Below are positions 1 to 10,896 of a stretch of 64,000 nucleotides of DNA, in pieces (the first letter of the stretch is position 1; each line of letters opens with the position of its first letter). The notes under the pieces were generated by a model, which saw only the letters and a list, made by a program, of their open reading frames with translations, searched no databases and had not been told where the DNA came from. The position numbers were made by a program, and so were the translations under genes. The DNA lies in assembly GCA_016169945.1 (NCBI GenBank), contig JADLSH010000367.1, positions 9,321,001 through 9,385,000 of the forward strand, in the 5' to 3' direction. Source of the DNA: Trachythela sp. YZ-2020 (lineage: Eukaryota > Cnidaria > Anthozoa > Malacalcyonacea > Clavulariidae).

Positions 1-256
1 ACGCGAGCAATACGCCATCAACTGCCATCACTAGCTGTTCCCATAGCAATACACTCGAAATTGACGTGTATTTACGTGTATTGACGTGATGACGCGTGTA
101 TTGACGCTGACGTGATGTTCGCAGCAAGTGTCACACACGTCATCTAGCGTGCGCAATTCGTGATCCACAAGGCGAAAATCGCGGACACGAAAATGTTAGG
201 GAAAGGTGTACAGTGAGACTTCTGGTCTATTATCTATTCTGTGACGCTATTGCTCG
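1..256. other. Non-coding edge sequence
   Basis: No gene is recognisable here. Positions 61-118 carry a short imperfect repeat of GACGTGTATT-like units. The last eight bases (249-256, ATTGCTCG) are the left target duplication of the hAT element that follows. Confidence 0.5.
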
Positions 257-1263
257 CAGCGCTTCCACTTTGAAGGAAATTTCCTTTTGAAAGGAATTTT
301 TTGCAAAATGAAGGAAATTTGAAGGAAATAAATTTTGAGGGAAATGTGAAGGAAATTCTAGAAGAACAAAGGAAATTTGAAGGAAAATGCAAAATATCGC
401 CAAAATTGGTAATATTTCATATATTTTGAAAATAAAGCGTAAAATAAGCCTCAATCTGATCACAATTTAACCGAAAGTAGAAATTGTAGAATTTATATTT
501 AGTCATCTATAAAATTATCTAATGAATATGGCTCGGCCCAGAATAATTTGAAAGCGAATACTTCATGTAATATCAATATTATAAAAATAATTGCATAAAT
601 CATAATAATTAAATCTTTGCTGATATTTTCTACGTTTTCTTTGCAAACTCCCTTGATTATGTGCATCAAGATAAATACACTTATTCTGTCTACTCAGTAA
701 AATTACAGTACTTAATTTACTGAAAACGAATCATTCGAACAGACGAACACAATCAACACATGTTGACATGTAGCCAACGCAGTTTATTTAGTATTTCAGT
801 GTAAGTTGCATCTTCCGAACATCAGGCAACCTGCACGTAAATTTCATATTTTTCAAACAATAACATGTTTTAGTTATAATCACATTGTAATTCTTATTAC
901 TTTATTCTTACAAAAATAAGTACTCGATAAAGTGCACAAAAAATATCATAATTTGTGACAAAGATAATCGGTGTAGCTAATTATTCAGTTTTGTTTCCCT
1001 GAATGACGTCATTCTGTTTATAGTTTTTGGTTATCTCACTTATCTGTACGGAAATAAAGTCATATAATTGTGTTTAGACTTTAGAGCAATGATAAAATTG
1101 AACATCCAGATGATTGTTCTGTTGAGAAAAGGCTATTTTGGAGAATATTCAACGTAATTTGATTAAATTATTTAAAGGAAATTTGAAGGAAATTTCACAT
1201 TTCAATTTCGGTCAAAATAAGGAGAAAAAAAGGATTTTTTGGTTTTTCAAAGTGGAAGCACTG
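257..1263. mobile_element. Non-autonomous hAT-type DNA transposon (1007 bp)
   Basis: The ends are inverted repeats of 18 bp with one mismatch: CAGCGCTTCCACTTTGAA on the left, and the complement of CAGTGCTTCCACTTTGAA on the right. The element is flanked by a perfect 8-bp direct repeat ATTGCTCG at 249-256 and 1264-1271. CAG...CTG termini with an 8-bp target duplication are the signature of the hAT superfamily. The interior is AT-rich with no transposase. GAAGGAAATTT motifs are repeated near both ends, mainly 270-395 and 1175-1200, and could be transposase-binding subterminal repeats, which hAT elements commonly have. Confidence 0.8.
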
Positions 1264-1520
1264 ATTGCTCGACGTTTAATAGCAAATAAATTGATCAACA
1301 TTTTCGACAACGCTTCTATTGGCACGGCTGTAACAGTACAACATTGTTTGTAAAAATATTACACTGCAGTAAAACCAACAGAACGAAAACAATACCCGGC
1401 TACCTGCTAGATTTAATCTAGTTTATTTTGATTTACAGTTTGTAATTCCAAATCAACGCAACAAAAATAATTTACAACTAGTTACATACGCGTTTCAGCT
1501 TTTTAGTTCTAGTTCAAGCA

Positions 1521-1806
1521 ACACTTTTCTGTCTAACTTTATCAGGAAATCCTTTTCCTTGTGTACTGAACGAATTCATATAATTAGCGAAGTTTGAAAT
1601 CCCAAATTGAAGTCCGAAATCCGAATCGAGCCTGTCAAATATAATTGTTTACAAATTTAAATCACATTATTTCGGTAGTTCCTTCATTATTTAACCATTT
1701 TTCAACAATTCCCTGTCTAACTTTAGCAGATAATGCTTTTCCTTGCGTACTAAACGAACTCATACTTGTTAGCGAAGTTTGAAATCCGAATCAAAATTTT
1801 AAATCC
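1521..1806. repeat. Direct duplication of a ~95-bp segment
   Basis: Two diverged copies, about 1528-1625 and 1709-1806, share the order CTGTCTAACTTTA, CTTTTCCTTG, GTACTRAACGAA and TTAGCGAAGTTTGAAATCC. They lie about 180 bp apart in AT-rich DNA with no coding signal. Confidence 0.55.
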
Positions 1807-1970
1807 AATTCGAACTTCGGAAGTTGGTTGCGAAGTTCGGAAGTTCGAAACGTAATTGGCAAGGTCACAATGAACTTGGGAACCGCGCGCACCCTCGTGC
1901 CCAGGGCCCGCCCGCCCGATTTTTTTTAACATGGCGGCGAGAGCGGGCGGAGCCCTGGTAAAGGCTGGTC

Positions 1971-2346
1971 CAGTGAGCTCTATATATATATATCTGGAGT
2001 GAGAACTTATGTCCAAAAAGTGAAGCCAAAGATGGCGGAAATTGACGTCCAGTGCCAATCCCTTTCTATTGTTTTCGACCGCGCGGTTTGCACAAGCCGG
2101 CAAGGAGTGTGCCGAAATTTCGTGTTTTTACTCCGATTTAAACAATAACATCATGATTTTATGAACTAATAACTTGATTAGCGATGCGATCTGTTAGTAT
2201 AAACTGGAATTAGCTAGAAAAATGGTATGAAAACTGTTTATGACCTTCATGAGTTTGGACGTCAATTGCCGCCATCTTTGGCTTCACTTGGCCTATTGGC
2301 CGAACATTAGAAGTTCTTACTCCAGATATATATATGGAGCTCACTG
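1971..2346 (+). mobile_element. 376-bp hAT-type MITE, copy 1
   Basis: The termini are CAGTGAGCTCTATATATA and its complement, followed by long imperfect inverted arms that include a shared TGAAGCCAAAGATGGCGG block. A perfect 8-bp duplication GGCTGGTC lies at 1963-1970 and 2347-2354. A second copy of identical length and near-identical sequence sits in the opposite orientation at 57,506-57,881, with its own different 8-bp duplication. Both are therefore independent insertions of one non-autonomous family. Confidence 0.85.
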
Positions 2347-2365
2347 GGCTGGTCCAGTGAACTCT

Positions 2366-2509
2366 AAAGGCTCTTTTCCACTCATCGCAAAACCAACTCG
2401 CAAACTCGCTGCGAGTTCTTGCATGTAATTAAAATAACTGTCGAGCATTGTGATTGGATGAAAGTACTCGCAGCGAGCTTGCGAGTTGGTTTTTGCGACG
2501 AGTGGAAAA
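2366..2509. mobile_element. ~140-bp foldback MITE, copy 1
   Basis: The outer inverted repeat is GGCTCTTTTCCACTC on the left and GAGTGGAAAA on the right, with inner arms CAAAACCAACT / AGTTGGTTTTTGCG. A related copy is at 28,913-29,051. The right tip of this copy has decayed (AAAATATAC instead of AAAAGAGCC). Confidence 0.65.
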
Positions 2510-2839
2510 TATACTGTGAAATACTGTATAGTGGGAAATACTGGAATGATAAGTCAGGGGGGGTGAAGCCGTGCTTTGCAGGTAGCGCCAGTCCTTTTTT
2601 ACAATTTTTTGGACAAATATAATTTTTAAACATAGATATAGGAGACCTAGATTGCTGACTCGGCTCAAAATCAAAAGTTTCTTATCAGTTCAATATCTAC
2701 GAATGTTTAGATGTCCGCATTTACATCGTTGTTCATTGCTGCTAGACGTATCCGTAAACATGCTAGCTCCGCTGCTCCCCGCGTACTCTTTGCTCGCAGT
2801 TGTAGCGGCTCCCTTGCATCTTGTGCGTCGTCAACTGCC

Positions 2840-4182
2840 TCCACAGATTTAATCTCCAAGGGACACACCAAAGTTAGAGGCCTCTGAATGTGGTGCCCTT
2901 GTGAAGAAGTGTCACTCCCCTCACTACACCGTCCTTGCCCTGGATGTGTCGTACGACGTTGCCTTTCGTCCGTTCTCCTCTGTTTTTTCCATCGCCTACC
3001 AGGAGTACGATTTTTCCAATTTCCGGGACGCTACCAACTCCTCTGTGTATTCTATGATGCTCCATAAGACTGTGTATGTATTCTTTCTTCCACCGCTGCC
3101 ATACATGTTTCCGTTTCTGCGTTAGTCGGGCGTGGAGCTTGCTGACTTCGTCACCGTCAATCTCGACATCTTCTATGGTGTGTGAATCCTGTCCCCACAT
3201 GATAATATTGGGGGGTCAACACCTGCTCCTCGCCGTCGCTCTCCACGTAGGTCAGTGGGCGGTTGTTGAGATGTCTCTCAATATTCATCATTACTCCTTC
3301 CATTTGCTCGTAACGAAGGTGGGATCTTCCCATCGTCTTATACAGCGTTTTCTTAATCTCCTTAATGAGACGTTCGTACAGTCCCCCCACCATGGCGATC
3401 TTGACAGATCTTGAACTGCCACTTTATCTCTTGTTTCGCTAGGTGATCTTGAAGGGACCCACACTTCCGCAACTTCTTGATCCAAGTGGTGGTAGATTTG
3501 AACACAGACGCGTTATCTGATACAGTGCGTTTCGGCCTCGTCCGTCGCGTTATAAACGCGCTAAGCTTTCTCTGAAACTCTTCGCCCGATTGGGATTTCG
3601 CGACTTCAAGGTGGACTGCTCTGGATGTTGCACAGGTAAAGATGATAATATAGCATTTGCCTTGCTCTTTCTTGGACACTTTGTAACTCAATGGGCCTGC
3701 GAAATCGATCCCTGTCGTCTCGAATGGTCTACCGCTCTCGGTACGAAATCTGGGTAAATCCGCTGTCGCTGTCGCTGTCGAGCCCCACGATTTGGCGCTG
3801 AATACTTTACATAGGTTGCAACGGTTGATCACTTTCTTTACTTTCGATCTCAATCTCGGTATCCACCAATTTTCCCTGATTGTTGACATTGTATTTGCAA
3901 CACCAAGGTGGCTGATTAGCTGATGGGCGAGTCGAATTAACATCTCTGCAAAATCTCCGTTTGGAATGAAGACAGGATCATAACCGTGAATCCTCACTTT
4001 GCATGTGTTCTCGTCCTTTTCCAGTTTCCACCCTGGCGTCTCAAGATCTGGTTCAACGTCTGCTTGTACTCTACGGACCCAATGGTGTTCTGCGTTGAGA
4101 TCTCTTCGGTGGTAAGTGATCCTCTCCTCCTCTTGACATTTCGTTTCTTTGCTAGGGCGTTGTCCTTGAACCTTAAACCCAT
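2840..4182 (-). pseudogene. BEL/Pao integrase and C-terminal domain (broken)
   Basis: The zinc-binding HHCC domain is visible as HQLISHLG ... RCNLC. The catalytic core shows TTGIDFAGPL (Asp 1) and TVSDNASVF (Asp 2), with the Glu in [10 protein letters not shown] after a frameshift near 3400. A DUF5641-like tail with NNRPLTYV and VVRHIQGKDGVVRG follows. A further one-base shift near 2885 throws off the last motif, PLTLVCPLEI. Integrase would insert the cDNA into the host chromosome, but this copy is non-functional. Confidence 0.78.
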
Positions 4183-6246
4183 CCGGTTACTCTTAGGGTC
4201 TTCCAGTAGGAGCTTCTGTCAAGCAGGGCATTCCACTCTTCCGGCTCGTGCTTCGCTGTAAACAATGCCTCCCCTACTGAAGGTTTGTGCTCTTCATTTA
4301 CACTGTGCGTCGTGACGACCTTTGGCTGTGTGGGCCACTCTGTCTCATCGAGTAACCAGCCTGGTCCTGAGAACCAGTCACTTTTATCCAACTTGTCTAG
4401 ACTTGATCCTCGTCTTCCGAGATCTGCCAAATTCATACTAGTCGGACAGTACTTCCAGTTGATTCCAGTCTCCTGAGTGATTTTTGCGATCTTTCTCACA
4501 CGGTTGCTTACAAACACTTTCCACGGTTTCCCTGGATTGCATATCCAGTATAGAGCCACCATGCTGTCCATCCATACGATGACAGATGCTATAGGAAAAT
4601 GTTTCAGGGCTGACAGTAGATTCTTTACCATATTGGCGGCCATATGACCACTGACTAACTCTAGTCTGGCTATCGTGGTGTTACGCTTTGAGATCCGACT
4701 CTTCGACGTTAGCAGTCCCTTAGCCACTCCACTTGAACTCTCGATCACTGCTACGGTTACAGCAGAGCATGCTATGTTGCTATCATCGGCGAACACTTGT
4801 AAATGAACTCTATCTAACTTGCGGATGTCCCTTGCCATGCTTCTCGGCACTCTCACGTTTCTCAGTTGGCTACTCCACCTCATCCAATCTTTCTTCACTA
4901 CGTCACTCACTTCGGTGTTCCAGCCGACCTTCTCGTCGCATGCTTCCCGGTAAATACGCTTACCTTCTACCATAGTTGGAGACATTATTCCTAGTGGGTC
5001 GTACACGCCACTAAGCTTGCTGAGAATAGTGCGCTTCGTCACAGGACTACCTTCTGGTAAACTTGCATTGGTTTGGATCTCGAGTGTGTCTTCGCGCTTG
5101 TCCCAGTGGTATCCGAGTATCTTACTTGGATTCGGCTCGTTGTCCAGCTCGAGTACGTTTGACTCCCATTTGTGAACAGGGAACTTTGCAGACTCAAAGA
5201 TGTGAGTCGCCTCTTCTTTGAATTTCTTCAGCTCTTCTATGGCGCTTCCGGTCTGCATGAGGTTATCTACGTACGTGTTCTCTCGTAGCGCGTCAACTGT
5301 GGGCTCCAGGGTAATTGGTTGGCGGTCGAGGTGGTAATTAATTGTGGCCCCTAACATAAACGGACTTGCTTCCGCGCCAAAAGGGACTCGGGCGAATCTG
5401 AAGTGTTGCTCTTGGTTGTTGATGTTGAAAAGAAACCTAAAGGCATCCCTGTCCTCTTCCTTTAGGTCTATTTGAAGGAACGCCTTCTGAATATCTGCAA
5501 GTATGAGGTGTGGACTCATGCGTGCCCTTATCAAAATGTCCCACAATAAGGGTTGTAAAGACGGTCCGGTATGCATACACTCGTTCACACTGTTAGCTAA
5601 CGGGTGGGGCAGGGCACTAGCGTCAAATACCATTCTTACCCTTGAACTGCTAGTCTGTTCTCGCACGATGGGCTTATGAGGCATGTAGAAAACACGAGGT
5701 CCTGTGGGTTCGGCTGGTGCTGGCTCCATGATCCCTTTCTCTAGCTGGTCTTTCACGATCTCCTCGTAAGACTCTCGAAGCTCTTTGTCATGACTCAGTT
5801 TTCTCTCTATGTTCCTCAATCGTTTTCTGCTCTGTTCCTCATTAGTGTTGACTAGCTCTGTCCCAGGTATGCACGGTACACTCACTTCGTATCTCCCGTC
5901 ATGTCATGTTGCGATGTTTTCTTGGAACTCTCGATAGACGTCAAACTGATCGTCTTCGCCCCGATCCTCAATCCCTAGCACATCTAGGGACTAGGGAGTA
6001 CAGGCGCTCGTACTCGTTCGTTTCTCTGGTGAACATACATCTTCCATCTGCGTAATCTTTGCCGCCATGAACAATCCAACCAAAGGTTGTGCCCTCTACG
6101 ATTGGGTCATCTGGTTTCCCTTTGAGAATATTCTCTGTCTTGATCTGGCAGTAGACTGAGTCCCCAAGTATCACGTGAATAGGGTATTCCTCGGTGGCAG
6201 TTCTGTAGAAAATATTTCCTTGCAAGTGTGGGTACTTTTCCTTCAA
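4173..6246 (-). pseudogene. BEL/Pao reverse transcriptase and RNase H
   Basis: The main open segment is 4173-5885, with an upstream linker piece at 5968-6246 in another frame. RT landmarks are [21 protein letters not shown] (first catalytic Asp), [11 protein letters not shown], and [10 protein letters not shown] at the position of the YXDD box, where the second acidic residue is Asn. RNase H-like landmarks follow: VFADDS, ARLELVS, and [11 protein letters not shown]. Peptidase_A17-type Pao proteins show this arrangement. It stops at 4173 by a frameshift. I cannot say whether YVDN is ancestral in this lineage or a later mutation. Confidence 0.8.
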
Positions 6247-6247
6247 C

Positions 6248-6739
6248 TCAGCAATTGTTGGTGAAATCCTCCATCCTACTTCCCGTCAGTTTGATAGATT
6301 GGCTATTGCTCCCATCAACAGACTCAATTTTCACATCGAAGACTGGCATCGACTGCATTTTCATGCCGTTAACTGTTAAAATATGGCGTGTCTCGTGTCG
6401 TTTCGGCGTTAATCTCAACTTATCTATTGCTTCTTTAGAAACAAAGTTCCTGCCCGATCCAGTGTCCAAGTACGCCCATAAAGTAACACCCTTGATTTTA
6501 ATCGGGATGATAGCTGGAAGGGACTTGTCGTTTGAGGGAGAAAACCCGTTTAAGATAGCGTCGCGGTTCTGCGTTTTATTTTCCTGTTCTCTATTGCACA
6601 GGCTGGTATGGTGCCTTGCTTTGCGCTTGTAACAACCCCTCCCTCGGCATTTACTTTCTCTGTGACCTGACCGGCCACAATTAAAACATAGGCGCTTCTC
6701 TGAAAAGAATCGGCGGCGCTTCTCAAGAGTGTCATACAC
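6248..6739 (-). pseudogene. BEL/Pao zinc knuckle and aspartic protease
   Basis: It begins with a CCHC knuckle, CFNCGRSGHRESKC, followed by a second Cys/His cluster. About 80 residues further on is AYLDTGSGRNFVS, the D-T-G-S active-site motif of a retropepsin-like protease (DUF1758 type). The segment ends in a stop after DFTNNC, where a frameshift near 6260 cuts it from the continuing protease region at 5968-6246. The active-site aspartate is intact but the polyprotein frame is not. Confidence 0.75.
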
Positions 6740-6767
6740 TGGGCAACAGTCCCCCCAATGAGATTCC

Positions 6768-7919
6768 TCACACCCAAATATGCAGTAGGGTCCCCGAGGG
6801 GTCTGTGACCCCGTCCCCTTTTGGCTGAACCAATGGCGTTCTCTTTTTTTCTTTCCCGGATTCTGTCTGATTCCGCTTTAACCACTTTTGAAGCGCCTTT
6901 ATCAAATCATCCATTCCCCATTCTTCGTCCGTTCTTACCAAATCAGCCTTGATATTGTGTAATTTATTAAGTGTTGTTGGAAAAAACCCCTTTAACATGC
7001 TTCCCTCACCTAGGGTTTGTAATGCATCATGGCTCTTGCTTAGCGATTCATAAAATTCCTGCACTTTGGCGTAACTCGTCCCCTTCACAATAGGCAAGTT
7101 AAGAATTTGGTCAACATGAGCAGCCATCACTGTTTTAGTTTGTCCATACTCCGTCTTAAGCCTGTCTCATGCAGTTTGATAACCGAACTCTCCAGGTTTG
7201 AGGTTAGCAAAGCGATCTCGTATTTTTGGGTCGACTAGCTCTAGTAAATAGCCAAACTTCTCTTCCGCAGAAATTGGTTTATTATTAACTGGTGTTGTAA
7301 ACATATTCTCAAATCTAATCCAATCTTCTGGAGTGCCTTTGAATGGGGTTATCTTAAGCGTAGGTAATTTTGCCGTACTTTTGGCTTTCGCTGTAGTCTC
7401 CATTTCTAATATTTTCTCAGTCATCGTAATCTCGGCTTTTAGTCTCTCCTCGCATAGTGCCTTTTCTCTCTCTTGTAGCTCGAGTCTAAATTTCTCTTCT
7501 TTCTCAAATTTCAAGTTCAATTTTTCTGTTTCTATAGCTAAACAGCGCTTTTTCTCTATCTCTTCTAAAACTCCATTGATCCTCTCTTTTTGCTCCAACA
7601 ACGGTGTAAAACTAGCTTTTACTTCTTTCTTCCATTGCCTGATCGCTCTTTGCGTTGTGTTTCCTATGTCTAATTTTAGTTCTTGTGCACGTGATATAAG
7701 ATCATTTATTTCGTCTCGAATTTCATCTGTCCTTTTAGCTGCGATTCGCAACTCAGAAATATCTCTATTCTCGATAAGTTCGTCTGCCTCCTCTAGATAA
7801 AACTTTAGCTTACCGATTTCTTTGGTGATTTTGCTTTCCAAGTTCTTTTCTAGTTCTTGAAGCTGGCTTGAATCGCTCACACTTTTAGCCGATTCGTCGA
7901 CCTCAATTTCCGTTGCCAT
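6768..7919 (-). pseudogene. BEL/Pao gag region (broken)
   Basis: ATG at 7919. Residues 1-190 are charged and coiled-coil-like (many E/K heptads). Then comes LKITPFKGTPEDWIRFEN, typical of the DUF1759 gag-like domain of Pao elements. The frame is interrupted by a TGA near 7171 where the family context suggests tryptophan. It resumes at 7130 with a helical segment and ends at 6768 through a frameshift shortly before the zinc knuckle. In a working element this would form the particle shell and package RNA. Confidence 0.75.
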
Positions 7920-7987
7920 TGTTTACTCAAAAGTCTCGTAAAATATATCACAATTTCCCGGTGTGTCCTGGTCACGGCACTACTAAA

Positions 7988-8224
7988 TGTACGGAACTCC
8001 GTCGGTACAATAACTCACAGTGTTGGTTTTTATGTTTATTTAAAATATTACAAATATAAAGTATCTAAAATCATGCAAATTTGTCTCTGTCTCTCGCTCA
8101 CACTTGTAGTCTACAAAATATAAAGTTATATAAACACGCTGTCCTCCTTTTCCTTCTTTCGCACCCCCCTGTTCGCAATGTCAATACTTCCGGTTATTTT
8201 CAATGTCAATAACTTCCGCTCACA
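7988..8224 (-). repeat. Possible 5' LTR of the BEL/Pao element
   Basis: This block lies just upstream of the gag ATG in minus-strand terms, begins TGTACGG and ends CTCACA, so it has the TG...CA form of an LTR. Between it and gag, the minus strand reads GTGCCGTGACCAGGACAC, which could be a damaged primer-binding site. No matching partner was found at the other end, so the assignment rests on position and termini only. Confidence 0.3.
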
Positions 8225-8331
8225 TGCTAAGTAATTAAGAATTTTGTGACTGTGCACATTTTTTGCATATCTATGCAGAACTCCTTATCAAAACAACTCC
8301 TTACAATTTCAATTCATTCAGTTCAGCAAAG

Positions 8332-8553
8332 ATGTCTGAAGTAATCACAGGCGTTTTGAAATTTGCCTTCGGTTTAATATCGAACAAACTTCGCACTTAT
8401 GGCACTGAGAAACTCCAAGATGGAGGTCTCACTGACCAAAAGTTTCGAGGATTGATTGTTCGTGAATTGGACGACTTAAGCGAATGTCGTCATTATTGCA
8501 ACGAAATTGATACAATGAAATCATTGCGTAGAATTCCCAATGTAGAGCGGTGA
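8332..8553 (+). pseudogene. Fragment of a cnidarian multigene-family N-terminus
   Basis: ATG at 8332 in AAGATGTC gives 73 residues, MSEVITGVLKFAFGLISN..., with the block LTDQKFRGLIVRELDDL. I recall this block as the start of a large, uncharacterised anthozoan protein family (helical N-terminus continuing into repeats). Here the similarity stops at DDL and the frame ends 27 codons later, with no splice donor where one would expect the family to continue. It looks like a retained first-exon fragment. The family link is from memory and unverified. Confidence 0.45.
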
Positions 8554-8869
8554 ATAATTTTTCTCCAAGCGAGGGTGTATAGCGCGTAAAACCCCACATC
8601 TTTCTCTCTGCGCAACTATCAACGATTGTTAGGGCTTTAAATAAAATCTCGAGAATACCGAAATGTTGCGAAAACAAAGAGCCAATCATAGTGCCTATAA
8701 AATGGAAACCAATTATAAGCTCGTTATTGAGTTTTTATAACTATTGTTACTATGCAGTTATATAGTAAGATAGCTGCCGAATAAAGTGAAACTATACATA
8801 ACGGACACCTTAAAGCCTGGCTTCTACTTGGTCGTAACTGTCGTGAACATATTAGATAGCTTTATATTA

Positions 8870-9114
8870 GGGAGCTTTAGCAATGACTACGAGTACGACT
8901 ACGAGTACGAGATTCGTCATTTTCGCGCCAAACGCCGTGTTGTTTGTATACGCCATCTCGCAAAAGTCACTACGAGAATTTTGATAAATCTCGTACTCAA
9001 AAGCCCGACGACTACGACTTTTGCGAGATGGCGTATACAAACAACACGGCGTTTGGCGCGAAAATGACGAATCTCGTACTCGTAGTCGTACTCGTACTCA
9101 TTGCTAAAGCTCCC
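8870..9114. mobile_element. Near-perfect palindromic MITE (245 bp)
   Basis: Arms of about 98 bp are almost identical inverted copies: GGGAGCTTTAGCAATGA at the left tip and its complement at the right. They include a TACGAGTACGACTACGAG run and a GATGGCGTATACAAACAACA block. The spacer is about 45 bp. The dinucleotide TA lies directly outside both ends, consistent with a TA target site. No coding potential. Confidence 0.75.
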
Positions 9115-9354
9115 TATTGTAACAGCGGCTACGAGTACGAGATTTGACCGCGCGCGAGGAAGTCGTAGTCGTTCTCGTTTCCGTTCAAATGTTGCTTTAG
9201 CAGTAAACAAACAACGAGAAATAATGTTTCTAACTAAATCTCGTGCAGGCTAAAATCCTATACAAAACTAGCCCCTTCTATAAGGAACAATACACGAATT
9301 AAGTGCAAATACGTCATGAATAGGTGGGGTTAGAAACAAGCCAAATAAAATTAT

Positions 9355-10400
9355 TTAGTATTGCTAATTTAGTAATGGAACATGTCGAACAAAGAGCTTT
9401 AGCCTCTGTTCCGGTATCCCTTTCGTTTTGGAAACGTTTTGTCGATGATGTCATCTCTGCGGTTTCTAGAAATGAAATCGATATTTTGTTGCAACATTTA
9501 AATTCTATTGAGCCGTGCATCCAATTCACGGAAATGGACATTTAGTCTTTTTAGATTTGAATGTTCACAGAACTATCGAAGGGAAATTGGAGACTGATAC
9601 ACATACAAATATTTGTCATACGACTCTCATCACCCCGTAAGCCATAAAAGATCCGTGGCAAAAAGTTTGCTTCATAGAGCTGAATCCTTGCCGTCAAACA
9701 GTGATTCTCAAGCTAATGAACGTGAATGTGTACTAAAATAAATATTTTAAGGGAAAGCGATTACCCAAAAAGTATTCTCAATGATTGCCTGAAACCAACT
9801 GTCTGTAAGAACCAAAATAACTCCGAGGGTGATATGACCTCTGTCAAGGGTTATGCAGTAGTTCCATACATTCAAGCAATCAAGAGAATCTTAAGTAATT
9901 GTAATATTAAGGTTGCCTTATTTGACTTTAGGCCATATTTTCGCAAAGCCGAAAGATCCTGTTCAAACAAATCAGAAAACTCATGTTGTCTATTCTATAC
10001 CATGCGGTGACTGTGAGAAGAGTATCCGGGTCAGTCTAAACGCCAGTTTGGCACATGCCTAAAAGAACATCAAAAGGCTGTTTCAACTTTAAATAAGGGG
10101 AAATCAGCTTTAGCAGAACATGTGTGTGACACCAAACACGTGATTGCGTGGGAAAACTCTAGAGTCATTACCACAAACAATCGCTATGGCCAAAGACGTT
10201 GCCTAGAAGCGTGGCATATAAATATGAGTAATCATGCTTTGAATAGGGATGACGGTGCTTATTTGCCACAGGAATATATCCATCTTGTTGGCAGATGACG
10301 TCCTCCCATGGGTATATAAGAAGCCACGTTGCGACTTCAGATTACCCCTGATCATGAAGAAACTAGACTGGAGTGTCGAAACGTAATTGGGTCGTGAATG
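9355..10400 (+). mobile_element. Penelope-like element relic (RT + GIY-YIG)
   Basis: Three diverged pieces are in order. The first (9364-9545) has ANLVMEHVEQRAL and FWKRFVDDVISAV, the RT active-site region with catalytic DD typical of Penelope-like elements. The second (9726-10010) matches the linker. The third (about 9990-10300) carries a GIY-YIG-like endonuclease signature: a CGDC pair, PGQSKRQFGTCLKEHQKAV, ALAEHVCDTKHVIAWENS, and RRCLEAWHINMSN. Frames are broken several times. Penelope-like elements use this endonuclease for target-primed insertion. This copy is inactive. Confidence 0.75.
10345..10390 (+). ncRNA. Degenerate hammerhead-ribozyme-like motif
   Basis: Just after the Penelope-like coding relic, a CCTGAT...GAAG block, a potential short stem ACT(AGACTGG)AGT and the conserved GTCGAAACGT follow in the order of a type I hammerhead core (CUGANGA - stem II - GAAA). 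Penelope-like elements are known to carry hammerheads in their terminal repeats. The CTGATGA box here is interrupted (CTGATCATGA), so activity is unlikely. Confidence 0.35.
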
Positions 10401-10635
10401 CAATTCGACTGGGCTTTGCATTCATTTATTAAGAACCAGAGTAGCGAGCGAAAACATGACTGATATTTAGTATTAATTTTAAAAATAGATTATTTTTCAT
10501 TTGGTCGCAACTTTAGGTTTACATTTCACTAAAACGTTGATTTCAAAACGTAATTATTTTTTAAATATTCAAGGATACAGAGCCTTCCTATTGAGTTCAT
10601 ACAATAAACCATAAAGCCAATTATACGCGTATCAG

Positions 10636-10708
10636 CCTAGTCCCCAGGCCTCTTAGGACGCCTTAGTTGAGGTCACGGGAAAATAAAAGGCGTGCACAGA
10701 GGACTAGG
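10636..10708. repeat. Short inverted repeat
   Basis: CCTAGTCC at the left and GGACTAGG at the right close a 73-bp segment, with GGACGCC / GGCGTGC partially matching inside. This could be a tiny MITE remnant upstream of the membrane-protein exon. Weak evidence. Confidence 0.3.
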
Positions 10709-10896
10709 GACTGTACGCCTATGAGTCTGTTGAGGCACTGAGGCATGGCCAGATTTTCATGTTCATAGTTTCTAGTTGGTTCTTTATCAGTGGCGCCCTA
10801 GTTTTGAGATCAGTCAGGTGCTGTCCATTGTTGCTAGTAGATTCCACTGTACTCATTTTAAGTCATGTTTATTTTTCCTAGCTTTTGTATTGTCAG

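Larger units (their letters stand above)
2690..8224 (-). mobile_element. Degenerate BEL/Pao LTR retrotransposon
   Basis: Read on the minus strand, the order is possible 5' LTR (7988-8224), gag with a coiled-coil N-terminus and DUF1759-like region, zinc knuckle, aspartic protease, reverse transcriptase, RNase H, and integrase. This is the BEL/Pao order with Peptidase_A17/DUF1758-like signatures. The reading frame is broken about eight or nine times by stops and frameshifts (near 7170, 6770, 6260, 5965, 5895, 4180, 4000, 3400 and 2885), so no intact Gag-Pol can be made. I found no left LTR matching the right-hand one. The left boundary is therefore approximate and the element is probably 3'-truncated. 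Confidence 0.88.

Noticed and set aside
1750..2103. 117-residue minus-strand frame
   Set aside because: Half of it is inside the 376-bp MITE. The same peptide would arise from copy 2, so it is element-derived noise.
3986..4261. Plus-strand open frames across 2.9-6.6 kb
   Set aside because: They are opposite-strand shadows of the BEL/Pao pol region and have no domain of their own.
7333..7800. 155-residue Ser/Phe-rich plus-strand frame
   Set aside because: Antisense of the coiled-coil gag segment, whose E/K codons read as S/F on the other strand.
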